Under the pieces are notes generated by a model that was given only the letters and a program-made list of their open reading frames with translations, searched no databases and was not told the DNA's origin. Shown here piece after piece: positions 8,582 to 15,836 of a DNA stretch of 18,090 nt. Made by a program: the position numbers and the translations under genes. How positions within the stretch are numbered: position 1 is the stretch's first letter; every line of letters starts with the position of its first letter. The DNA comes from Nitrospiraceae bacterium (lineage in GTDB: Bacteria > Nitrospirota > Nitrospiria > Nitrospirales > Nitrospiraceae). The stretch is from the NCBI GenBank assembly GCA_014534095.1, contig JACVSD010000026.1, positions 1-18,090 of the forward strand. Direction: 5' to 3'.

Positions 8582-8610
8582 ATTATATGGGCCTCTGAGA
8601 GGCCTGTCAA
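8582..8610 (-). promoter_or_regulatory. Consensus sigma-70 promoter of the rpmH-parB operon
   Basis: On the minus strand, TTGACA (8610-8605), exactly 17 bp, then TATAAT (8587-8582): both hexamers match the housekeeping consensus perfectly. Transcription should start near 8575, leaving a leader of about 40 nt before rpmH. Such a strong promoter suits ribosomal protein and translation genes. The spacer is itself an inverted repeat (8590-8604). Confidence 0.9.
8590..8604. repeat. Perfect inverted repeat filling the promoter spacer
   Basis: GGCCTCTGAGAGGCC consists of two perfect 7-bp arms around a single G. It lies entirely between the -35 and -10 hexamers of the rpmH promoter. This is the position and symmetry of an operator for a dimeric regulator, but no regulator is known to me for this sequence and chance is possible. 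Confidence 0.6.
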
Positions 8611-8856
8611 TTTGATCGCAGCCAATTAAATGGAATCAATCTCTCACGAGTCGACCGCGAAAAGGTTCGTTTGAGGCGCTTTTGTTTTAACTTTGCCAGA
8701 TTGCCACAGCACCGCCTTCTCCCGCCAACATCGCCGGCATCTGTATGGTTGATATTCAAAGGCTTACCTATACCCACATCATCCTGAAGATGGCACTGAC
8801 TTTGCCAAGTAATGAGGTCTGCCAAGTCACTGCTGTAATGAAACTAGGAGATAACT
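8611..8856. other. Divergent intergenic region between rpmH and the envelope cluster
   Basis: The 320-nt gap from rpmH to the first plus-strand gene holds the rpmH promoter at its left end. In the rest I see no confident promoter for the plus-strand genes, no DnaA-box cluster and no AT-rich unwinding element. Short direct repeats are present: ACTTTGCCA at 8690-8698 and 8799-8807, and TGCCAAGT at 8803-8810 and 8820-8827. They might be regulator half-sites or chance. Confidence 0.5.
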
Positions 8857-9105
8857 ATGGCGAAGTGTGTCGGCAATGTAGTGGTGTTCGCGATCTTGAC
8901 CGCTTTTGGGATCGGCACTGTGGTGCATGCACAGGAAACTGCTCCCGCCACCCCGGAGATTGCCCCTCCTCCAAGCATGACTGCTCCTGGTGCCGTTGAG
9001 TCGGAAAAGAAGCTAGAGGGAGAAAAAGAGAGGAAGAGCAAGAAAGGTAAGAAAGCCGGAAAAGGCAAGAGAAAGGGCAAGAAGCACGGGCGATCATCGG
9101 GTTAG
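8857..9105 (+). CDS. Small secreted Lys-rich protein, function unknown
   Basis: 82-aa protein that I do not recognise. Residues 1-25 form a Sec signal peptide with a hydrophobic core and a likely signal peptidase I site after VVHA. The mature part begins with an acidic, Ala/Pro/Thr-rich stretch (26-50) and ends in a strongly basic tail, with 13 Lys and 3 Arg among residues 51-82 in repeated KKGKK/KGKRKGKK units. There is no second hydrophobic segment and no cysteine in the mature part. AGGAG lies 6 nt before the ATG. It is the first gene of a plus-strand group with a lipoprotein and L,D-transpeptidases. The tail could bind anionic cell-wall polymer, lipid or nucleic acid, or offer lysines for cross-linking; this is inference only. 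Confidence 0.75.
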   Translation: MAKCVGNVVVFAILTAFGIGTVVHAQETAPATPEIAPPPSMTAPGAVESEKKLEGEKERKSKKGKKAGKGKRKGKKHGRSSG

Positions 9106-9158
9106 CCTTGAGCGGCCACGACCGGGTCTGAGCCGGGCATATGATGAAGGAGATTGTC

Positions 9159-9776
9159 ATGATAATGAGACGAATGATCCTTGGACCGCTTGCTTTGACA
9201 AGCTTGTTAGTGAGTGGCTGCACTCAGCCGCCCGCCGATCAAATCCAGGCTGCAGAAAAAGCGGTGCAAGAAGCGCAGCAGAGCGGGGCGTCCACCTATA
9301 CCGCGGACGAGTATGCCAAATTGGAGGGAACTCTGGCCGCGCTCAAGAAAGAGGTCGACGACCAGGATGGGAAGTTGGCTCTGTTTCGGGACTATGGAAA
9401 GGCTGAACAACTGGCCGCCTCGGCAAAAGCGGATGGTGAACGCGTAAAGAGCGAAACGGCCAAAAGAAAAGAGGAGGCCAAAGCCGCCGCTCTTCAGGCT
9501 CAGCAGGTTGCGCAAGCAGCCGTGAAGTCGACATGGGATTTGGTCGCGCAGGCGCCGGTGGGGAAAGACCGCGCCGCCGTTGAGGCCATTAAAACCGATG
9601 CGGAGGCTCTGAAGGCGTCGTTGAACCAAGTCCAGATGGCGCTTGATAAGGAGGACTACCCGGGCGCGCAAGCGCAAGCGAAGGCGATTCATGACAAGAG
9701 CCAAGCCGTCTCGGCTGAGATACAAGCTGCACTGGCGAAAGTCGGCAAAGGCGTTCGTTTGGCGAAGAAGAGATAG
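9159..9776 (+). CDS. Alpha-helical lipoprotein (DUF4398-like)
   Basis: 205-aa predicted lipoprotein. The signal peptide ends in the lipobox LLVSGC, with the acylated cysteine at residue 21. The mature chain is almost wholly helical: Ala/Lys/Glu/Gln-rich with coiled-coil character, no further cysteine, and the C-terminus VRLAKKR. It resembles DUF4398-type envelope proteins, a tentative call from memory. The frame opens at 9141, but the ATG at 9159 is chosen because AAGGAG ends 6 nt before it. Its helical part aligns with residues about 31-195 of the next protein (shared DEYA...LK..V and DYxxxxxxA segments), which carries a YkuD domain. A helical, basic-ended lipoprotein beside L,D-transpeptidases invites comparison with Braun's lipoprotein; no such function is shown. 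Confidence 0.85.
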   Translation: MIMRRMILGPLALTSLLVSGCTQPPADQIQAAEKAVQEAQQSGASTYTADEYAKLEGTLAALKKEVDDQDGKLALFRDYGKAEQLAASAKADGERVKSETAKRKEEAKAAALQAQQVAQAAVKSTWDLVAQAPVGKDRAAVEAIKTDAEALKASLNQVQMALDKEDYPGAQAQAKAIHDKSQAVSAEIQAALAKVGKGVRLAKKR

Positions 9777-9787
9777 GTCAACCGTTC

Positions 9788-10930
9788 ATGCGCCGTTCTT
9801 GGTTTCCGCGATACACGCACGCGTTTATCGGCACCTGCGGCGCCCTGCTGGTGACGGCATGCGTGCCGGCTGTCCCAGCCGATTTGCTGACGGCGATCGA
9901 GGCGATCGATCACGAACTGATCGCCTTACGCGCTCCCGAAGCCGCCTCAGATGAATACGCTCATTTTATTCGGGAATGGGTATTTCTGAAGGCCCATGTG
10001 GAGTCAGAGGATGACCTCATTCGCTGGCCCTGGGAGTCCAGTGACATGGAGGCGCGACTTCGGCGGTTACAAGAGGAAGGGGGGGCGACCGTTGCCCGCA
10101 TGCAAGCCCGCCAAGCTGCTGACCGGGCGCTGGCTCATACCAAGCTCACCCTCGTCGAAGAGCGCCTCCAGCTCATCGCGTCACGAGTCGGGTCTATCGA
10201 CGGGCGTATCGTGCTTGGGCAAAATCCCATCCATGCAGATCTTCTGCTGAAGCAGGCACGGTCCTTTTATGAGCAGAAGGACTACCGGCGATCGATGGAT
10301 GCGGCGGACCAAGCGGGCCAAGCCCTTGTCGCCCAAACCGCAGTGCTCACGAGAGAGTTGGGGCGCTATGCCGATGACAAACGCATCGCGCACTGGCAGC
10401 TGATGGCCAAAGAAACGATTGAGTGGTCCAGGACGCACCAAAGCACGGCTATTGTGGTCAGCAAGGCAGACCGAGTTCTGACACTCTATAAAAACGGACA
10501 CAAGATACAGTCGCACCCGGTGCGGCTTGGCTTTAATGGGATCCGGGAAAAACAATATCAAGGCGACGGTGCGACACCCGAGGGGCGGTATCGCGTGGCT
10601 GCGAAGCGCGGCCGTGGGGAAACTCAGTTCTACCGCGCGTTGGTGCTAGACTATCCTAATGCGGAGGATCGCCGCCGGTTTGCTGCCGGGCAGACATCCG
10701 GGAAGATCGGAACCGGCAAGAGTATCGGAGGGCAGATTGAAATTCATGGCGGCGAGAACGCCTTCATGGCTCAGACGCTTGGCTGCATCATGCTCGATAA
10801 TCCACACATGGCCACGCTCTTTGACCGCGTGGCACCCGGCACGCCGGTGACGATCGTCGGAGCCTTGACCGGGCGGAATTCCGTCGCGCTTGTTTTGGCT
10901 CAATTGGGGAATGGTCAAGAAGAGACATAA
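9788..10930 (+). CDS. YafK/DpaA-like YkuD-domain lipoprotein
   Basis: 380-aa predicted lipoprotein with lipobox LLVTAC (cysteine 25). Residues about 31-195 form a helical domain that aligns with the preceding lipoprotein; residues about 218-358 form a YkuD (L,D-transpeptidase) domain. The catalytic pair is visible as IHGG (His320) and TLGCIML (Cys333). The usual SHGCIR is altered: Leu replaces the His before GC and Met replaces the Arg. That altered pattern, together with FYRALVLDYPNAEDR and GDGATPEGRYRV, is close to E. coli YafK (DpaA), which I recall cleaves the bond between peptidoglycan and Braun's lipoprotein. It may therefore hydrolyse rather than form a cross-link, which is inference. 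It starts 11 nt after the previous stop with weak Shine-Dalgarno character, and the next gene begins directly after its stop. Confidence 0.88.
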   Translation: MRRSWFPRYTHAFIGTCGALLVTACVPAVPADLLTAIEAIDHELIALRAPEAASDEYAHFIREWVFLKAHVESEDDLIRWPWESSDMEARLRRLQEEGGATVARMQARQAADRALAHTKLTLVEERLQLIASRVGSIDGRIVLGQNPIHADLLLKQARSFYEQKDYRRSMDAADQAGQALVAQTAVLTRELGRYADDKRIAHWQLMAKETIEWSRTHQSTAIVVSKADRVLTLYKNGHKIQSHPVRLGFNGIREKQYQGDGATPEGRYRVAAKRGRGETQFYRALVLDYPNAEDRRRFAAGQTSGKIGTGKSIGGQIEIHGGENAFMAQTLGCIMLDNPHMATLFDRVAPGTPVTIVGALTGRNSVALVLAQLGNGQEET

Positions 10931-11557
10931 GTGACCGCTAAGCCACGGGTCCTGATTGCGCTTTTAGTCTTCCTCATCGGCCTCGTCATGGCCACCGTGC
11001 CATACAGCGGTCCAGTGCCGACTCCCTTCGGAGCGCCGGTAGCTGACGAGGCGTCTCTACACAGGCTGCAAGCTCGGTACCGGCACCTCTCCAGGCAACT
11101 CGTTCAATCCATGCCGCAGCATCCGTATGTCGTGGTCGACACCGCCCGCAATCATCTCTATATCAAACGCCAGCAGCAGGTGATCCTCGATGCACTGGCA
11201 TCCACGGGGAGCGGCACCATGCTGGATAAGCCAGATGGTCATGACCAATGGGTGTTTGATACGCCACGCGGCGAGTTTTCCGTGCAATCCAAACTGACGA
11301 ATCCTGTCTGGGTTAAGCCGGATTGGGCCTTTATTGAAGAAGGTCTCAGCGTGCCGGCGAACGCCGCCGATCGGGTGGAGCAGGGCGTGCTTGGCGAGTA
11401 TGCCCTGGGATTCGGCAGGGGGTACTTCATCCATGGCACGCTATATACGCGCTTGCTAGGAAAAAACGTGACGCATGGCTGCATCAGGCTCAATGACGGC
11501 GATCTCAAGAGCGTCTACCAGCTGGCGCGAGTCGGCACACCGATTATCATCTTTTAA
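10931..11557 (+). CDS. L,D-transpeptidase, YkuD family
   Basis: 208-aa protein with one N-terminal hydrophobic helix (about residues 6-23), which could be an anchor or uncleaved signal. It is followed by a short helical stretch (41-60) and a YkuD domain (about 65-208). The fold's first strand pair reads YVVVDTARNHLYIKR; the active site is FIHGT (His168) and THGCIRL (His182, Cys184, Arg186), all canonical. Such enzymes make 3-3 cross-links or attach lipoproteins to diaminopimelate in the periplasm; which one this does cannot be told. The GTG start follows the previous TAA with no gap, with GAAGAGA just upstream, so translation is likely coupled. Confidence 0.94.
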   Translation: MTAKPRVLIALLVFLIGLVMATVPYSGPVPTPFGAPVADEASLHRLQARYRHLSRQLVQSMPQHPYVVVDTARNHLYIKRQQQVILDALASTGSGTMLDKPDGHDQWVFDTPRGEFSVQSKLTNPVWVKPDWAFIEEGLSVPANAADRVEQGVLGEYALGFGRGYFIHGTLYTRLLGKNVTHGCIRLNDGDLKSVYQLARVGTPIIIF

Positions 11558-11583
11558 CGCGCCGAGCGGGTGAACCTTACGAC

Positions 11584-12222
11584 ATGAGATCGTGGCTTGC
11601 CGTCCTCCTCCTGCTGTGTGTCTCGAATGTGCCCGTCTGGGGTGCGGAGCCGTCCGCGTTCCCGGATCTGCACATCAATGATGTTGGCGCGGTGCGGGAA
11701 GCCTCCCGCGTCCTCGAGGAAGAACTGAAGCTCGCGGCTCGGCCTCAGACGTACGTGGTGATCGATTTGGCCGTCGGCGCCATCTCGATCAAGGGCCGTG
11801 GAGTCGAACTGCATCGCATGCCGATCTCGCGCTGGTCGGCAGAGGGAGTCGCCGCCATGACCGGCACCTTCCGCGTGCGCGCTCGGCCGCCAGTGACGCG
11901 CCGAAAGGTCGATCCCGGCATCGTGGTTGAGCAAGAGCCCATTTCGCTGGCAGATATGCCGGTCCGGTATGAACTGTTGCTGGCTCCCTTGCTGACCGTC
12001 GGGGTCCACCCTCCGCTCACCGAAAATCCGTGGCTCTGGTCCTTGGCATCAAGCCACAGACTGTGGGGTCACATGAAAAATTGGGCGTGGGGTTGGCTGA
12101 ACGATCCCGGCCCGACTCACCCCTATCTGGAACTCGCCCTGGTGGCTGAAGAGGCTCGATCCTTCGCCTGGTCGCTGGTCGACGGCATGCCGGTGGTGAT
12201 CCGCCGAGCAGCGGATCATTGA
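11584..12222 (+). CDS. Exported protein, possible catalytically dead YkuD relative
   Basis: 212-aa protein with a Sec signal peptide (residues 1-20, likely cut after VWG). The mature part has no cysteine at all and no HG...HGC motif, so it cannot be a cysteine L,D-transpeptidase. However, TYVVIDLAVGAISIKGRGVELH (about 56-77) lines up with YVVVDTARNHLYIKRQQQVI of the preceding enzyme, and the end (SLVDGMPVVIRR) parallels its last strand (VGTPIIIF). An insert with many Trp (150-172) has no counterpart. I infer a YkuD-derived pseudoenzyme or partner protein. It begins 26 nt after the L,D-transpeptidase with no clear ribosome binding site. It could be an unrelated envelope protein. Confidence 0.7.
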   Translation: MRSWLAVLLLLCVSNVPVWGAEPSAFPDLHINDVGAVREASRVLEEELKLAARPQTYVVIDLAVGAISIKGRGVELHRMPISRWSAEGVAAMTGTFRVRARPPVTRRKVDPGIVVEQEPISLADMPVRYELLLAPLLTVGVHPPLTENPWLWSLASSHRLWGHMKNWAWGWLNDPGPTHPYLELALVAEEARSFAWSLVDGMPVVIRRAADH

Positions 12223-12306
12223 CTGGGTGGGCGTTGCCTTTTCTATGGACGGCACCTAAGATGCCTTCAAGTCGCCGCCATTCTCGATCCCTTTCAAGGA
12301 GCCTCC

Positions 12307-13998
12307 ATGGCCAAGCCCTTCTCTCACACTCTTGCGCCCCCGTTCGATACGGGCATCGCGGCAACCCTTCGGGCACTGACCCAGCAACAGGTCGTTGAGC
12401 GGTTATGGGCCAAGGATCATCGACTCTGGAATCCGGAGCCTCGGGAAATTGCCGATCGGCTTGGATGGTTGGATCTGCATGGCACGATGCACGACCAGCT
12501 TGCCAATCTGGCGCGCTGCACAACGGCCGCCAAGGCCATGCGCGTCAAGGATGTGGTGCTGCTCGGTATGGGCGGCAGTAGCCTGGGCCCTGAAGTTCTT
12601 GCCAAATCGTTCGGCTCCCAGCCCAACGCCCCGAGATTGTGGGTACTCGATTCGACCGTCCCGGAATGGGTACGTCAGGTCACGGCGCGCGTGCTGCCCT
12701 CACGCACGCTCTTTTTGGTGGCCAGCAAATCGGGAGGTACCATCGAGGTACTGTCGCTGTTCGCGCACTTTTGGAAGTTTGTGGCGAAGGGAAAGGGAAA
12801 CCAGGGGGGCAAGCAGTTCGTAGCCATCACCGATCCCGGGACAAGTCTCGAAAAACTGGCGCGCGATTATGGGTTCGGACAGATCTTTCTCAACCCGTCC
12901 GACATCGGTGGGCGGTATTCCGTCCTTTCATTGTTTGGATTGGTGCCGGCAGCGTTGCTCGGGCTCCATATCCCACGGCTATTAGAACGTGCCGGCCGCA
13001 TGGCCGAGGAATGCCGGACGCAACGCCTGATCGAATCCAACCCTGGCGCGTATTTGGGGGCCGCCATGGGATCCCTGGCAAGCGCGGGACGTGATAAGGT
13101 GACAGTCATCACTTCCCCATCCCTCTCCGCATTTGGTCTCTGGGTGGAACAGCTACTCGCTGAGAGCACCGGCAAGGAGGGACGGGGCCTCATTCCGGTG
13201 GCCCAGGAGCCGCTATTGGCACCGGCCGCATATGGACAGGATCGGTTCTTTGTCTATCTCCGGCTCCGCGGTGAGCAAAGCCATCTCCTCGATCGTCAGG
13301 TGCGCGCGCTCGGCCGCGCAGGACATCCCCTGCTCCAGCTGAACCTGCAGGATCGGTATGACCTGGGCGCGGAATTCTTCCGCTGGGAGTTCGCCACAGC
13401 CGTTGCCGGACATGTGCTCGGCATCCATCCGTTTGATCAGCCCAACGTCCAGGAAAGCAAGGACAACACGGCGCGCGTTCTCGAGACATTCCAGTCGACC
13501 GGTCGCATTCCAACGCAACCCGACACGGCGCCGGAAGAGACGGCCGAGGAGCTTTCACGCCATGTCGAGCCGGGCACCTATGTCGCGATCTTGGCGTATA
13601 CGGCGACGTCTCGTGCGCTTGAAGCCGCCATCCGCCGGTTGCGCCGGCGTCTGCTTGCGACGTATCGGATTGCCACGACCTTCGGCTACGGTCCGCGGTA
13701 TCTTCATTCGACCGGGCAACTCCATAAAGGAGGGCCCCAGACTGGCCGCTTCTTGGAACTGGTGGATCGCATGAAACCCGATCTACCCATTCCTGGGAAG
13801 CCGTTTACATTCGGCACGCTGGCGGTGGCCCAGGCTGCTGGCGATTTGGCCTCTCTTCGCTCCCATGGTCGCCTAGCTCTCCGTATTCGACTCGGGAAAG
13901 ATCCGGCGGCGACCGTCGATGCGCTGACGGCGGGCGTTCACGCTCCATCAGGCGACCGCACGGCCTCCAAGCCAGTGCGCCGGAAGACGTCTCGCTGA
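12307..13998 (+). CDS. pgi: Glucose-6-phosphate isomerase
   Basis: 563-aa phosphoglucose isomerase interconverting glucose-6-phosphate and fructose-6-phosphate. The SIS-domain motifs are visible: VVLLGMGGSSLGPE (83-96), SKSGGTIEVLS (140-150), DIGGRYSVLSLFGLVP (199-214), the catalytic-region glutamate in LLAESTGKEGRG (E286) and GPRYLHSTGQLHKGGP (462-477), where the conserved lysine is K474. The protein is closest in style to the PGI half of transaldolase-PGI fusions; here no transaldolase domain is attached. The last 30 residues are basic and poorly ordered. AAGGAG lies 5 nt before the ATG. It is first in a tight group with pgl, glk and rpiA, the pgl start lying 1 nt after its stop. Confidence 0.96.
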   Translation: MAKPFSHTLAPPFDTGIAATLRALTQQQVVERLWAKDHRLWNPEPREIADRLGWLDLHGTMHDQLANLARCTTAAKAMRVKDVVLLGMGGSSLGPEVLAKSFGSQPNAPRLWVLDSTVPEWVRQVTARVLPSRTLFLVASKSGGTIEVLSLFAHFWKFVAKGKGNQGGKQFVAITDPGTSLEKLARDYGFGQIFLNPSDIGGRYSVLSLFGLVPAALLGLHIPRLLERAGRMAEECRTQRLIESNPGAYLGAAMGSLASAGRDKVTVITSPSLSAFGLWVEQLLAESTGKEGRGLIPVAQEPLLAPAAYGQDRFFVYLRLRGEQSHLLDRQVRALGRAGHPLLQLNLQDRYDLGAEFFRWEFATAVAGHVLGIHPFDQPNVQESKDNTARVLETFQSTGRIPTQPDTAPEETAEELSRHVEPGTYVAILAYTATSRALEAAIRRLRRRLLATYRIATTFGYGPRYLHSTGQLHKGGPQTGRFLELVDRMKPDLPIPGKPFTFGTLAVAQAAGDLASLRSHGRLALRIRLGKDPAATVDALTAGVHAPSGDRTASKPVRRKTSR

Positions 13999-13999
13999 C

Positions 14000-14755
14000 A
14001 TGCCGCCCCCTCGTCGTATGTGTGTGGCCGAAGACTCGGCATGGGCCCATGAGGCCGCCGCGGTCTTGTATGAGCTGACAGAAGAGTCGATGGCCACTAG
14101 CGGCCGGTGCCTGATCGCCTTGTCGGGCGGATCTACGCCGGCCGCGCTCTACCAAGCGCTGAGGGGGCCGGAATGGCGAGAACGCTTTCGCTGGCCGCAG
14201 ATGCACTTTGTGTTCGGAGACGAACGATGCGTGCCGCCCGACCATCCCGAGAGTACTTTCGGAGCGGCCCGTCGATTGTTATTCGTTCCACTGGGAATCG
14301 ACTCGGGCCACATCGACCGGATCGAAGGTGAAGCAGAAGACGTGGACCGGGCGGCACGCGAGTATGAACAAAGGCTCCGCACGTTGACGGGCTCCCAGGC
14401 TCCGGCTTGGCCGAAACTCGATATCGTCCTCCTCGGGCTCGGCGACGATGGCCATGTCGCGTCCTTATTTCCTGGGTCGCCGGCTCTTCAGAATCGCAGC
14501 GACGCCGTGACGGTCACGCAGTCCCCGAAGGGGATCCGCTGTCGCCTTACCCTCACCCTAGGTGTGATCAATCGTGCGACTGTGGTACTGTTTCTCGTAA
14601 CTGGGGCGGGCAAGGCCTCAATTGTCCGTGAGGTCCTTGAGTCGCCGACCGCGACAAACGAAAGCCTCCCCGCCACGTTGGTCCATCCGGGCAGCGGCCG
14701 GGTAATATGGATGTTGGACCGCTCCGCCGCCCACACACTGCATCAATCGGAATAA
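14000..14755 (+). CDS. pgl: 6-phosphogluconolactonase (DevB/SOL type)
   Basis: 251-aa lactonase that hydrolyses 6-phosphogluconolactone in the oxidative pentose phosphate pathway. It shows the family's LSGGSTP (41-47), FGDERCVPPDHPES (72-85) and LLGLGDDGHVASLFPG (144-159). The usual Asn after the PES turn is absent (PESTFG instead of PESNY), an unusual but probably tolerable change. Length is typical. The ATG lies one nucleotide after the pgi TGA, so coupling is expected. The flanking enzymes zwf and gnd are not in the window and must lie elsewhere if the branch works. Confidence 0.94.
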   Translation: MPPPRRMCVAEDSAWAHEAAAVLYELTEESMATSGRCLIALSGGSTPAALYQALRGPEWRERFRWPQMHFVFGDERCVPPDHPESTFGAARRLLFVPLGIDSGHIDRIEGEAEDVDRAAREYEQRLRTLTGSQAPAWPKLDIVLLGLGDDGHVASLFPGSPALQNRSDAVTVTQSPKGIRCRLTLTLGVINRATVVLFLVTGAGKASIVREVLESPTATNESLPATLVHPGSGRVIWMLDRSAAHTLHQSE

Positions 14756-14774
14756 CCGGAATCTCAGGGACACC

Positions 14775-15836
14775 ATGATTCTTGCGGGTGATATCGGCGG
14801 CACAAAGACCAGCTTGGCCTTGTACGACTGGACGACAGAGCGGACAGAACCCGTGCGCATGGAATGGTTTCATAGTGCCGACTATAAATCGCTTGAGGAG
14901 ATTTTGATTGAGTTTTTGACCCCCCCGAAACCGCCCACTCCGTTGGATGAATTGGACAAGGATGCGGTCGCCGAAGCAGACGTGCCGCTGCCCGAACCGG
15001 TCAGGCTCTCGGCGGCCTGCTTTGGGGTGGCGGGTCCCGTCATTGAGAACCACTGTCGCACCACCAATCTTCCCTGGGTAGTGGACGGTCCGGAGATTGC
15101 CAAGCAGTTTCAAATCCCGCGTGTGCAACTGTTGAATGACCTGGAGGCGACGGCCTATGGCATTCTCTGGCTGTCGCCGGACGAGCTAGAGGTCCTGAAT
15201 CCTGGCACCCCCCCCCGGAAACGCCAAGCCTTGACGCTGATTGCGGCCGGCACCGGACTGGGTGAGGGCATCCTGTTCTGGGATGGAAAGTCCTACCGCC
15301 CGATGCCGTCGGAGGGAGGACATGCCGACTTCGCGCCGACGAATGACTATGAGATCGAGTTGCTCCGTTACTTGCGCACCCAATACCTGCATGTGAGTTA
15401 TGAGCGCGTCGTCTCGGGGCCCGGGCTGCATGCCATCTATGAATTTATCCGCGACACCAAAAGGAATGAGCCGACTTGGCTGGCTGAAAAGATCAAGGCC
15501 GGAAACGCCGCCGCTGAAATTGCGACGGCGGGTTTGAAGGGGCAGGCGGAAATTGCCGTCCAGGCGCTTGATCTCTTTGCATCCATCTATGGAGCCGAAG
15601 CGGGCAATCTTGCATTGAAGGCGCTCTCGCTCGACGGCGTCTATGTCGCCGGCGGCATTGCACCAAAAATTATCACGAAACTGAAGGACGGCACCTTCTT
15701 CAAAGGGTTCACCAACAAAGGGCGCTACAAGCGATTGTTGAGCACGATTCCGATTAAAGTCGTCATGAATCAGGACACGGGTTTACTCGGCGCAGCATCC
15801 GTGGCGAGCGCGCTCGCCCACGCCCCCACATCATGA
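14775..15836 (+). CDS. glk: Glucokinase
   Basis: ATP-dependent glucokinase of the E. coli Glk family (353 aa) that phosphorylates glucose. It shows the phosphate-binding start GDIGGTKT (5-12), AACFGVAGPV (80-89), the catalytic aspartate in LLNDLEATAYG (D122), AAGTGLGEG (157-165), SEGGHADFAP (179-188) and VYVAGGIAPKI. Residues about 49-75 form an extra Pro/Asp/Glu-rich stretch before AACFGVAGP, making the protein some 30 residues longer than the E. coli enzyme (321 aa). The ATG lies 19 nt after pgl, with a modest CAGGGA upstream. Its TGA overlaps the rpiA ATG (ATGA). Confidence 0.95.
   Translation: MILAGDIGGTKTSLALYDWTTERTEPVRMEWFHSADYKSLEEILIEFLTPPKPPTPLDELDKDAVAEADVPLPEPVRLSAACFGVAGPVIENHCRTTNLPWVVDGPEIAKQFQIPRVQLLNDLEATAYGILWLSPDELEVLNPGTPPRKRQALTLIAAGTGLGEGILFWDGKSYRPMPSEGGHADFAPTNDYEIELLRYLRTQYLHVSYERVVSGPGLHAIYEFIRDTKRNEPTWLAEKIKAGNAAAEIATAGLKGQAEIAVQALDLFASIYGAEAGNLALKALSLDGVYVAGGIAPKIITKLKDGTFFKGFTNKGRYKRLLSTIPIKVVMNQDTGLLGAASVASALAHAPTS

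Noticed and set aside
8611..8856. Replication origin in the gap next to rpmH
   Set aside because: Only one weak DnaA-box-like string (ATACCCACA, two mismatches) was seen, with no cluster and no AT-rich element.
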